Positions 1 through 6,994 of a stretch of 64,000 nt of DNA are shown here, in pieces (the stretch's first letter is position 1; the number at the start of each line of letters is the position of its first letter). This DNA comes from JAKZVK01 sp965261065. GTDB taxonomy: Bacteria; Acidobacteriota; Terriglobia; Bryobacterales; UBA6623. The DNA lies in NCBI GenBank assembly GCA_965261065.1, contig OZ253444.1, positions 434,001 through 498,000 on the forward strand, in the 5' to 3' direction. A program made the position numbers and the translations under genes. The notes beneath the pieces are model-generated. The model was not told where the DNA came from. It ran no database searches and worked only from the letters and a program-made list of their open reading frames with translations.

Positions 1-205
1 CTAACGCGTTGAGGCTGCCCAGCCGTGTCCAGAACAGCACCAGCACCGACTGCAGCACCACCCGCGTCGGGATGCGCGGCCGCGGCCTGGTGTCGCCGAC
101 GGCGGCCAGCAGCGAGTCCCGCAGACCGTAGACCTTCTCGGCGTAGTGCAGCAGGCGTCGAAGAACGTCATTCCTCCCGGCGGCTTCGGAGCCGCTTCCA
201 TTCAC
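1..205 (-). CDS. IS4-like transposase, N-terminal part
   Basis: This is the N-terminal portion of the same DDE transposase encoded intact at 11905-13188; it runs off the left edge. The visible part covers the start region and the segment RVVLQSVLVLFWTRLGSLNA. The start is uncertain: GTG at 205-203 overlaps the upstream small gene in another frame, by analogy with the other copy. Whether this copy is intact cannot be judged from the window. Confidence 0.7.
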   Translation of the reverse strand, partial: MNGSGSEAAGRNDVLRRLLHYAEKVYGLRDSLLAAVGDTRPRPRIPTRVVLQSVLVLFWTRLGSLNAL

Positions 206-506
206 GCTCGGAGACCTCGTCGAGGAGCCGTTGGAGTTGCTGGTAGGCGGCCACGGCCTGGTGGACGCAGGCCTCCCAGTGGCGGGGCACAAACAGCTGC
301 TGCAGTTGCCCTTGGCGATTCCGCACCAAATACAACGAGGCGTGAAGCTGACCGCGAGCACAGCGACAGGTGGGCTTGCCGCAGGTGCGTTGGCGGGGCG
401 CCAGCGTGCCGTGCAGCAACCAGCGGCCATGGACGAGCTGCGCGATGCGGGAGCGGAGCCTACGTTCGGCATCCGAGAGATGAGAGCGAGTGGGGGCCGC
501 CTTCAT
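168..506 (-). CDS. DUF6788-like accessory protein of IS4-like element (copy 1)
   Basis: A 112-residue basic protein, nearly identical to the one at 11604-11942. Its middle carries TCGKPTCRCARG followed by H and YL, the signature of small DUF6788-type proteins often found beside transposases; two helices rich in Q, R and L follow. The clustered cysteines and histidine suggest metal or nucleic-acid binding (inference). It precedes and overlaps the transposase gene in a different frame, so the two are likely translationally linked. The function is not established to my knowledge. Confidence 0.75.
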   Translation of the reverse strand: MKAAPTRSHLSDAERRLRSRIAQLVHGRWLLHGTLAPRQRTCGKPTCRCARGQLHASLYLVRNRQGQLQQLFVPRHWEACVHQAVAAYQQLQRLLDEVSEREWKRLRSRREE

Positions 507-661
507 GACTGGTATAATTAATATATATCAGAATAACACATGGGTCAAGTCCGCCGGGGGAATGCGAATCTGCTCGGACCTGGAGGACGAGCGAAAACAC
601 TTGCTAAATCAAATGTTTCCGACCCTCAAGAAATGTGGATGCGGAACCGCTGCGTTGGTGG

Positions 662-2258
662 TGTCAACGCCCAATAGAAATGTCCCCCTCGGTAGCTCGA
701 TAGAAGTGTCCCCTTGTGTTTCTTGTTCGTAGGAGAGATATCGTCGTCGTCGGGGCTGTGGAACTGTGGGAATCGCGTAGCGATTTCCAAGAGGCGGTGG
801 GAAGGGTGGAAAACCATCCACCGCTCCTCGAACCCGGTACTGCTGCCTCGAGAGATTTTCCACGCTTTCCATCCGACCCGGCATTTCCACAGCCCTCTTA
901 TGTATTCGCAGCCCGTTTTTTCCGTAACACAGCTCGCCGCCAGGGGTGGTCCGCCGCCGGCTTGCGCCCGCCCCCCGGACGCTGCTGTGGTGCTGGCTTC
1001 GTCCGCAGCTGTGGCGTCGGCGTGGCGATCACGTCGTGCTCGATCTCGTGCCCGTCAAACCTCACCTGCAAGCTCTCATCGCGCCACTGTTGGACCGTCA
1101 CCCGTGCCCCCGCCCCCACGCCCTGGTTGCGTTTCGGCTTCAACTGCAAACAACGATTCTCGAAACGCACCACCCGGTCGTTGCTCACCACCGTTCGTAC
1201 TCGCAACAGAACACCCCTCGCAGCTCGGTGCCGCGGGGGAGCGCCTGGTGAAAGTCAGCTGCCGCCGCCGGCTCACAGGCGAAGCGCTCGTTGTGCTCGG
1301 CCAGGTACTCCTCGTCGAGATAACGGTTCGCCGCCTCGTACTCGACGATCCCGCGCAGCCGCATCTTCTTGATCAGGCGGTCTTGGTGCGTGCCGTGATG
1401 GCGCTCCACTCGGCCCTTGGCTTGCGGCGAGGAAGCCGCCATGATCGTAATGCCGAGCTTGACACACATGCGCCCGAACTGCGTCTCGGGCTTGATGCCT
1501 GCCAGCGCTTCCCGCGACGTCGGCTGGCGCTGGTAGACGTTTTTCCAGTCGCAGTACAACGCCTTGGGAACGCCGTGTTGACGCACCCAGGCTGCGAGCA
1601 GATCGGCCGCGGCCCAGGTCGTTTCCTGGTCCGAGAAACGGCACAGCGCCACACCGGTCGCGTCATCGACGAAGTTCATCAGACAGGCTTTCGGGCCGCG
1701 TTCTTCCAGCCAGTGGTGGTGCGAACCGTCGAGTTGAATCAGCTCGCCGAAGTGCGCTTTGCGTTGGCGCCGGGTGCGATGCGGTTGGCGCTTGCGACGG
1801 CGGCTCCACAGACCCGCGGCGAGCATCCAGCGCCGCAGTGTTTCGCGCGGCACTTCCAGGCCGTGGTCGGCTGCCAGATGTTCCGACGCCAGCGTCGGCC
1901 CGAAGCGCTCGTGCCCCTCGCCCGCATAGTTCTCGCGCACCAACTCGAGAACCTGCTGGCGTCGCTTCTGATCGGCTCGGTTCGAAGCACGGCCGACGTT
2001 ACCGTGCACCAAAGCCTTGGCCCCGCCCGCACGGTAACGCTTCTTCAGACGCTTCGCATGGCGGTAGCTGACCTCCAGCAGCTCGGCGGCTGCGGTCAAC
2101 TTCAGTTCCCCTCGTTTCACTCGGCTCAGCACTTCGCCGCGCCTCAACTCCTTTACACTCATCCATGTCCTTCCCACTCTCGGCTCCTCCTTCGGAGCCT
2201 CAGAGTAGGGGACATTTCTATTGGGCGCTCAAGGGGACATTATCATTGGGCTTCAACA
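662..2258 (-). mobile_element. ISNCY-type insertion sequence, copy 1 (1597 bp)
   Basis: This is a reverse-complement copy of 8905-10502, one base shorter. Ends are imperfect inverted repeats: TGTCAACGCCCAATAGAAAT at 662 and TGTTGAAGCCCAATGATAAT read inward from 2258, each running into GTCCCC. The 17 bases to its right (2259-2275) match the 17 to its left in the last ten positions; the other left bases are now mostly the end of the IS4-like element, so a 17-bp target duplication was probably broken by that later insertion. The transposase is frameshifted, so this copy could move only with transposase from copy 2. Confidence 0.88.
898..2162 (-). pseudogene. ISNCY-type transposase, frameshifted copy
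   Basis: The reading frame from 2162 is almost identical to the intact 421-residue transposase at 9001-10266 as far as CCEYER. It then ends early, and the C-terminal part continues in another frame from about 1206 to 898. Comparison with the intact copy shows a single missing base near 1192 (accaccgttcg here against accacgcgttcg). N-terminal helix-turn-helix, DDE core (QLDGS, YCDWK, GRVERHHG) and C-terminal part are all otherwise preserved, so the damage is recent, or is a sequencing error. Confidence 0.85.
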
Positions 2259-2364
2259 GTCCGGGGCGTTGGTGGGGTGCGCGACAAGAAAGTGATGATT
2301 TGCGGGGTCCCCTTTTTTGCGTGCGAATCCTTACGTAGTGATACGTTAGGAAAGGAGGCGTACT

Positions 2365-2763
2365 ATGCCCGAATCTCTCGTCGCGCTCGAACGTCAACGA
2401 AAGGCCATCCTCGCTCGGATTCTCGATCTAGGAGACTTCCGCAGCGGATCCATCAGCGCTGTCAGCGGCCGCTGCGGCAAACCGTCCTGCCGCTGCCATC
2501 AGCCCGGCCAGCCCGCTCATGGCCCGAACTACCGCCTGACCAGGAAGGTCAACGGCAAGACCGTGAGTGAGACCTTTTCCTCGCCCGCCCAGCGGCGCAA
2601 AGCGCAACGCGAAGTTGAGGCTTTTCACCGCTTCCGGGAGCTGAGCCGACAACTGCTCGAAGTCAACGAACAGATCTGCCGCTTGCGCCCCGTCGCCGAG
2701 GACGCCGAGCTGAGTCCGCAGGAAAAAAAACGGCCGAGGCGATCCAGCAAGAAGTCGCCGTAG
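2365..2763 (+). CDS. DUF6788-like protein, first ORF of ISKra4-type element
   Basis: A 132-residue basic protein starting at an ATG preceded by aaaggagg. It has an N-terminal helix (residues about 5-25), the motif RCGKPSCRCH around residues 38-47, HGPNYRLT just after, and a helical C-terminal half rich in R, K and E ending in a lysine tail. The CGKPxCRC...HGP pattern marks the DUF6788-type family. The gene ends 26 bases before the transposase's annotatable TTG start, but the transposase frame is already open across its end, and an eight-A run at 2723-2730 would let ribosomes slip into it. The fusion product would be about 571 residues. Confidence 0.8.
   Translation: MPESLVALERQRKAILARILDLGDFRSGSISAVSGRCGKPSCRCHQPGQPAHGPNYRLTRKVNGKTVSETFSSPAQRRKAQREVEAFHRFRELSRQLLEVNEQICRLRPVAEDAELSPQEKKRPRRSSKKSP
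2723..2730 (+). other. Probable -1 ribosomal frameshift site (A8)
   Basis: A run of eight A residues lies near the end of the small ORF. In its frame the run reads as an A_AAA_AAA slippery heptamer (2724-2730), and slipping back one base enters the transposase frame at 2730 without meeting a stop. The new frame gives TAEAIQQEVAVEVGRLLR, a plausible helix leading into the transposase. Frameshifting between two ORFs is known in several IS families; its use here is inferred. Confidence 0.6.
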
Positions 2764-2789
2764 AAGTAGGGAGACTGCTACGGGTCGTC

Positions 2790-4079
2790 TTGTGTGAGAG
2801 GCGCAAGCGCGGGTCGCTCGACCTCGAAGCCGTCGAACAGGCGACGCGCGACGCGCTGCATCAAGCCGGCGCTGTCTTGCTCGAGACGCTGTTGAACGAA
2901 GACGCGGCCGGCGAATCGCAGCAGCCCTGCACCTGCGGCTCGCCAGCGCGCTACGCCGGTCGGCGGCCGAAGAAGCTCGTCACGATGCTGGGCGAGGTCG
3001 TCGTCGAACGGCCGTACTATCACTGCAGCCGCTGCGGCAAAGGCTTCGCGCCGCACGACCAAGAGCTGGCCGTCAAAGCGACGCAGTATTCGCCAGGCGT
3101 GCGCCGCATGACGGCGCTGGTCGGCTCCGAGACGTCGTTCGATCGCGGTCGCGCGTTGCTCGACGAGTTGGCCGGAGTGCGGCTGACCGCCAAGGCTGTC
3201 GAGCGCGAAGCCGAGGCGATCGGCGAAGATGTCGCCAGCGAAGAACAAGCCGCGATCGCGCGCGCCGTACCGCTGGAGCTTCCTGCGATGTCAGGACCTG
3301 AAACTCCGATTCTCTACATCGAGATGGACGGCACGGGCGTACCGGTCACCGCCGCCGAGACGGCCGGCCGCAAGGGTAAGGACGGCGGCCCGGCCGGCAC
3401 GCGCGAGGTCAAGCTCGGCTGTGTGTTCACGCAAACAAGCTGCGACGAACAAGGCCGTCCCGTGCGCGACGAAGACTCGACCAGCTACACCGGCGCGATC
3501 GAGGACGCCGCCGCCTTCGGACGCCGCATTTACAGCGAGGCTTGGCGACGGGGTTGGAGTCGGGCGCGCAAGAAGGTCGTGCTTGGCGACGGTGCGGGCT
3601 GGATCTGGAATCTTTCGCACGAATACTTTCCCGGCGCGATCGAGATCGTCGACTTGTATCACGCTCGCGAACATCTGTGGGAGCTGGCGTCGAAGCTGTT
3701 TCCCCAACAACAAAAGCGCCTCCGCGGTTGGGCGCGGCGCATGCAGAAAAAGCTCGACGCGGGGCGCATCGAGCAACTCGTCACTGCGCTGCGCGAGATC
3801 GAAACCGACGACCCGGAGTTGGCGCATCCGCTGGCGCTGGAGGCGGACTACTTCCAGCGCCATGCGGAGCGCATGCGTTACGGCGAGTTTCGCCGGCAGG
3901 GCTTGTTTGTGGGCTCAGGCGTGATCGAGGCGGGTTGCCGCACCGTCATTGCGAGTCGGTTGAAGCGCTCGGGCATGTTCTGGAGCGTGCGCGGCGCGAA
4001 CGCTATCACGGCTTTGCGTTGCGCACGGCTCAGCAACCGCTTCGACGACTACTGGGAGAATCGCGCTCGCGCGGCCTGA
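2790..4079 (+). CDS. ISKra4 family transposase
   Basis: A 429-residue transposase as counted from the TTG at 2790; the frame is open upstream to about 2730 and is probably entered by frameshifting. A zinc-ribbon-like part with CTCGSPARY and YHCSRCGKGF lies near residues 45-85. The core carries the family hallmarks YIEMDGTGVP, TREVKLGCVFTQ, VVLGDGAGWIWN, IVDLYHAREHL and GSGVIEAGCRTVI, which hold the acidic catalytic residues. The length is normal and the frame undamaged. It catalyses cutting and joining at the element's ends (family knowledge). Confidence 0.92.
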   Translation: MCERRKRGSLDLEAVEQATRDALHQAGAVLLETLLNEDAAGESQQPCTCGSPARYAGRRPKKLVTMLGEVVVERPYYHCSRCGKGFAPHDQELAVKATQYSPGVRRMTALVGSETSFDRGRALLDELAGVRLTAKAVEREAEAIGEDVASEEQAAIARAVPLELPAMSGPETPILYIEMDGTGVPVTAAETAGRKGKDGGPAGTREVKLGCVFTQTSCDEQGRPVRDEDSTSYTGAIEDAAAFGRRIYSEAWRRGWSRARKKVVLGDGAGWIWNLSHEYFPGAIEIVDLYHAREHLWELASKLFPQQQKRLRGWARRMQKKLDAGRIEQLVTALREIETDDPELAHPLALEADYFQRHAERMRYGEFRRQGLFVGSGVIEAGCRTVIASRLKRSGMFWSVRGANAITALRCARLSNRFDDYWENRARAA

Positions 4080-4112
4080 GCCTCACAAATTTGTCGCACA
4101 CCCGCGTTGGTG

Positions 4113-4363
4113 GGGTGCGCGACATGAATGTGCTTGTTGATCGAGAGGGTTGGGGGTATACTGTTTCTGAACATTGTACAAGGTTCAGAAAGAGATGTCC
4201 CCATGCCCGACACTCTGCCCGCTCTGGAAAAGCAAAAAGCGCAGCTGCTGCAGGAGATCTCCCAACTCGGCGATCAGCGCCGCGGCTCCATCACCACCCT
4301 CACTCGACGTTGTGGCAAACCCGGCTGCCGTTGCGCCCAGCCTGACAGCCCGCCTCATGGCCC
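4113..4363 (+). mobile_element. Truncated ISKra4-type element (left end only)
   Basis: It begins with the same terminal sequence as the neighbouring complete element (GGGTGCGCGACA) and has the same layout: leader, Shine-Dalgarno region, then a CGKPGCRC gene. The sequences differ enough that it is a related, not identical, element. Similarity stops at about 4363, right where the SDR gene on the other strand ends. The transposase and right end are missing, so it cannot move by itself. Confidence 0.75.
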
Positions 4364-4367
4364 TTAA
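4203..4367 (+). pseudogene. Truncated DUF6788-like gene
   Basis: The first 54 codons of a small IS-linked protein: MPDTLPALEKQKAQLL, then RRCGKPGCRCAQ and PPHGP, where the family motif is cut and a stop follows at once. It is clearly homologous to the gene at 2365-2763 (same spacing from start to cysteines). The loss of the C-terminal half marks the edge of a deletion or rearrangement beside the SDR gene. Confidence 0.75.
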
Positions 4368-5155
4368 CTAGTGCGCGAACCATGGGCCCTCGCAACGACG
4401 GTTCCGAAGATCTTTGTGTTGAGGAATCGCGGCTGGAGCCGGGTGGAGAAGGCAATGAACTTGGGAAGCAAGCCCGGCGTCACAACGCGTTTCTTCCCTA
4501 GACTCGCCAACGTGACCTGGGCCACGGTTTCCGGCTCCAGCAACATGATCCTGCCAAAGGGCGACAGCTTGATTAGCTCCGTCCGAACAAACGACGGCGC
4601 CACTGCCAGAACGTCTACGCCGGTGCGTTTCAATTCCTCGGCCAAGCCTTCAGCGAACAGGAGATTATGACCCTTTGTCGCAGCGTAGTTGCTCCACGAC
4701 GCGACGCCCGTCAAGGCAACGACCGAAGCGAGGAAGATGATGCCCCCACGCCCGCGACGCTGCATGAGTCTACCGTAGTAGTGGGTGAGGATCAGGGGTG
4801 CCCGCGAGTTGAGATGGAACATCGCAAGCTCCGCGCCGAGTTCAGTGGCGAGAAAATCGGCGGTCAGCGCATTTCCGGCGTTATTGACTAGAAGGTTGAT
4901 CTCAATGCCTTCGGTTGCTTCGGTGATGCGCGGAAGAAAGTCGTCTCGTGAGAGGTCCGCCGAGGCGACGCGAGTTTCGATGGAAGCGGTTCGCTCCAGG
5001 TCCGCCGCCAGGGCGCGCAGGCGGTCTTCACGCCGCGCAACGAGCATCAGGTTGACGCCGTCCGCGGCCAGCCGCTTGGCGAAAGCCGCGCCGAGGCCCG
5101 ACGAGGCTCCGGTGATCAAGGCCCAGGGGCCGTACTTCTGCTTCAAGCTAGTCAT
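4364..5155 (-). CDS. SDR family NAD(P)-dependent oxidoreductase
   Basis: A 263-residue short-chain dehydrogenase. The Rossmann motif TGASSGLG is at about residues 16-23, LLVNNAGNA near 87-95, the catalytic Ser in FLASVVALTG and YAATK with catalytic Tyr and Lys near 158-162. It would reduce or oxidise an unknown carbonyl or alcohol with NAD(P)H in the cytoplasm. Its start overlaps the stop of the NmrA-like gene by four bases (ATGA), so the two are translated together behind marR. The stop lies at the junction with a truncated IS, so the last few residues may be replaced, although the length is normal for the family. Confidence 0.9.
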   Translation of the reverse strand: MTSLKQKYGPWALITGASSGLGAAFAKRLAADGVNLMLVARREDRLRALAADLERTASIETRVASADLSRDDFLPRITEATEGIEINLLVNNAGNALTADFLATELGAELAMFHLNSRAPLILTHYYGRLMQRRGRGGIIFLASVVALTGVASWSNYAATKGHNLLFAEGLAEELKRTGVDVLAVAPSFVRTELIKLSPFGRIMLLEPETVAQVTLASLGKKRVVTPGLLPKFIAFSTRLQPRFLNTKIFGTVVARAHGSRTS

Positions 5156-6075
5156 GCCACCGCCTCCCGCGGTTCGGCGGTGAACTCCGGCTTGTTCGCT
5201 CGAATGAAATCTCGGAGGGACTGTGGCGCTTGGCCACCGATCGTCTCGACGACATCGGTCCGGGCGCTGAAGACGCCGTCTTGATGGTCCTTGGCCACGG
5301 CGGCCAGGTGGGCTGCGAGGAACTCGGGGAACTCGGGCTGCTTAACGAGGACTTCCTTCCAGTGCTCGACGGGAAGGTCCACGTACGTAATCGGCCTGCC
5401 GAGCTCGGTGGAGAAGACCTCGGCCACCTCGCTCATCTTCATGTCCCTCGGTCCGGTAACGGCATAGCGCTGCCCGAGGTGAGGCGTTGGATTCTCGAGA
5501 ATGCCCACGACCACGCGTGCGATGTCCTCGGCGGCCACGGGCGCGTGCCGTCCCTCGCCGAAGGGCAGATACATTTTGCCCTCCTCCGCGATGCTGCGGC
5601 CCGTGAAGAGGTACAGGTCTTCGGCAAAGAAGGTCGGATTGACGTGCGACGCCCCGACGCCCGCCCAATCGAGAACGCGCTCGGCAAGCCAGTGCTGCCG
5701 GGAGAGTGGGCTCGGCGCGTGCTCCCGCGCGCTGATCTGCGACATGTTGACGACTGCCTCGATGCCTTCGTCGCGGGCCGCAACCGCCACGTTGCTGGTC
5801 GCTTCCAGCAAGCGATCGTAGGGAGGATAAACGAAGTACATGCGCTTGACGCCTTTCACGGCGGCGCGAACGGAAGCGAGATCGAGCAAGTCGCCTTGAA
5901 CGACCTCGGCGCCGATCGATTCCAGCCTTTGCGACCGCCCGTCGATCTTGTGAACAAGGGCCCTTACGGGGTACCCGCGCTCGAGTAGTTGTTCGACGAC
6001 GGGCGCGCCCGTCTTACCTGTGGATCCCGTAACCAGGATCAGTGGCTTCTTTACGGCTTGGTGTGTTTGTGACAT
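5152..6075 (-). CDS. NmrA-like / SDR-a NAD(P)-binding protein
   Basis: A 307-residue atypical SDR. I chose the ATG at 6075 (MSQTHQAV), since the longer frame would run into the marR gene and begins with arginine-rich non-homologous residues. The motif VTGSTGKTGAPVV at residues about 15-27 is the NmrA-type glycine-rich loop; later come VVQGDLLD, VVNMSQIS and VTGPRDMKMSEV. Relatives include NmrA sensors and quinone reductases such as QorB. Gene order marR, nmrA-like, SDR suggests a response to an electrophile or quinone (inference). A palindrome in the leader may be the MarR operator. Confidence 0.88.
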   Translation of the reverse strand: MSQTHQAVKKPLILVTGSTGKTGAPVVEQLLERGYPVRALVHKIDGRSQRLESIGAEVVQGDLLDLASVRAAVKGVKRMYFVYPPYDRLLEATSNVAVAARDEGIEAVVNMSQISAREHAPSPLSRQHWLAERVLDWAGVGASHVNPTFFAEDLYLFTGRSIAEEGKMYLPFGEGRHAPVAAEDIARVVVGILENPTPHLGQRYAVTGPRDMKMSEVAEVFSTELGRPITYVDLPVEHWKEVLVKQPEFPEFLAAHLAAVAKDHQDGVFSARTDVVETIGGQAPQSLRDFIRANKPEFTAEPREAVA

Positions 6076-6101
6076 TGCTTTGTCTCCCTGTGTGCTTGTG
6101 A

Positions 6102-6113
6102 GTGTACTTACAC
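6102..6113. promoter_or_regulatory. Putative MarR operator before the NmrA-like gene
   Basis: On the minus strand this reads GTGTAAGTACAC, a palindrome with arms GTGTA/TACAC around two bases. It lies 27 bases upstream of the NmrA-like start. A related sequence, GTGTATATACTC, overlaps the -10 box of the marR promoter. Shared GTGTA-NN-TAC cores at both sites fit control by the adjacent MarR protein; this is inference. Confidence 0.45.
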
Positions 6114-6136
6114 CTATATATCCAAAAGAAAGATCC

Positions 6137-6589
6137 CTACGCCCCCTTGGCAACCGAAACCGCTGAAGAAAGGTCGTCGAGCAGGCCCTGAAAGCTCCCT
6201 TGACCGAGGCCCTCGATGACCTTCTGCTGGGTTCGCCGCCACGTGGGCAGCGCATCCCCTAACACGCGTCGGCCCTCGGCCGCCAACTCGACGGCGCGGG
6301 TTCGGCGGTCCTTGCCGGGCTTGATCTTCACCCAGTCCCGTTTTTCCAGTGGGCCTAAGTCGCGGCTCAGTGTGGTGCGGTCCATGACCAGCCGATCCGC
6401 CAGATTACTGATGGTGATCGGGCCCCGATGGGCAACCAAGGCCAGAATGCTGAACTGGGTGGCGCGAAGCCCGAGAGGCTGGAAGGCCGAGTCGAACAAC
6501 TGTGTTGCGGCTCGAGCCGCCTTGCGGAGATTGAAGCAGGCGCATTGCCCGCACCCCGTCAGATCCAGCGGTTGACTCGTAGCCTTCAT
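6137..6589 (-). CDS. MarR family transcriptional regulator
   Basis: A 150-residue winged-helix regulator. The DNA-binding part runs through RATQFSILALVAHRG, ISNLADRLVMDRTTLSRDL (recognition helix) and the wing KPGKDRRTRAVELA. The N-terminus carries CGQCACFN with cysteines at 13, 16 and 18, which could sense oxidants or electrophiles; that role is inferred. It heads an operon with the NmrA-like and SDR genes, with a 61-base gap before the next gene. A consensus promoter sits so close to its ATG that the transcript may be leaderless, and a palindrome over the -10 box suggests self-repression. Confidence 0.9.
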   Translation of the reverse strand: MKATSQPLDLTGCGQCACFNLRKAARAATQLFDSAFQPLGLRATQFSILALVAHRGPITISNLADRLVMDRTTLSRDLGPLEKRDWVKIKPGKDRRTRAVELAAEGRRVLGDALPTWRRTQQKVIEGLGQGSFQGLLDDLSSAVSVAKGA

Positions 6590-6597
6590 TAGTTAGG

Positions 6598-6626
6598 AGT
6601 ATATACACGTACTGGTTCCGTGTCAA
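6598..6626 (-). promoter_or_regulatory. Consensus sigma-70 promoter of marR
   Basis: On the minus strand TTGACA (6626-6621) is followed after exactly 17 bases by TATACT (6603-6598). Transcription should start at about 6591, only two bases from the marR ATG at 6589, so the mRNA would be nearly leaderless. The -10 region overlaps GTATATAC, an eight-base palindrome inside the proposed MarR site. Confidence 0.7.
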
Positions 6627-6664
6627 GAGTTTTTTCAGGCGGGCGCGGCTGAGGTGCCGGTCTC

Positions 6665-6898
6665 TCATGCGTCACCTCCAACCTGTCCTCCGGCGATGGC
6701 CTCTTCGATGCGGGTGAGACGCTCTTCGATATCCTCCAACTCGATCGCGCGGTAGGCGTAGTCGAGGTTGGTGCGGATGCCGCTGACACGGCTCGCGGCG
6801 CTGGATTTGCCGTCGGCGATGATCTGCTGAAGCGAGTCGACGGAGCTGACGGCCATCTGTTGAACCGACAACGGGCCGGTCCGGCGAGGCTTTTCCAT
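6665..6898 (-). CDS. Small hypothetical protein
   Basis: A possible 77-residue protein starting at the ATG at 6898 (MEKPRRTGPLSVQQMAV). It looks largely helical, with an acidic, coiled-coil-like C-terminal half (ELEDIEERLTRIEEAI). The frame is open upstream into the IS1634 relic, but the internal ATG and the change of composition suggest an independent gene. It lies upstream of the marR promoter on the same strand. I do not recognise the family. Confidence 0.45.
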   Translation of the reverse strand: MEKPRRTGPLSVQQMAVSSVDSLQQIIADGKSSAASRVSGIRTNLDYAYRAIELEDIEERLTRIEEAIAGGQVGGDA

Positions 6899-6991
6899 CG
6901 CCCTGTCAGGGCTCCCGACACAAGAGGTTCGATACCTGGGGTTCCGCCTGGCGGCGTCACCCCAGGCTAACATCCGGTCGCCGCTTCGCGG
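6899..6991. repeat. Hairpin-rich intergenic repeat before the IS1634 relic
   Basis: It contains the inverted pair cctggggt...accccagg (positions about 6937-6966) followed by ctaacatccggtcgcc. The caggctaacatccg part resembles the core of the repeat at 52741-52768 (caggctaacacccg). It looks like an intergenic repeat or terminator adjoining the IS end. Confidence 0.35.
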
Positions 6992-6994
6992 CTG

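Larger units (their letters stand above)
1..652 (-). mobile_element. IS4-like element, copy 1 (cut by window edge)
   Basis: This stretch is the reverse complement of bases 11458-12109 with only a few substitutions, so it is the first part of a second copy of the IS4-like element found there. The outer terminal repeat ends at 652 (inward reading CAGCGGTTCCGCATC); identity with the other copy stops exactly at that base. It carries the small CGKPTCRC protein gene and the first about 68 codons of the transposase; the rest lies to the left of the window. The nine bases after it (653-661, cgttggtgg) are likely its target duplication, but the partner cannot be seen. Confidence 0.85.
2275..4103 (+). 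mobile_element. ISKra4-type insertion sequence (1829 bp)
   Basis: The ends are inverted repeats: GGGTGCGCGACAA at 2275 and GGGTGTGCGACAA read inward from 4103, with a further GTGA match a few bases in. The nine bases GCGTTGGTG stand immediately outside both ends (2266-2274 and 4104-4112), a clean target duplication. Inside are a small CGKPSCRC gene (2365-2763) and a full transposase (to 4079) joined by a likely programmed frameshift. The left end of a related truncated element directly follows, so this copy landed exactly next to a relative's terminus. Confidence 0.88.

Noticed and set aside
714..2570. 618-residue open frame on the plus strand
   Set aside because: It is antisense to the ISNCY transposase and shows no domain; the mirrored frame at 8866-10218 has the same cause.
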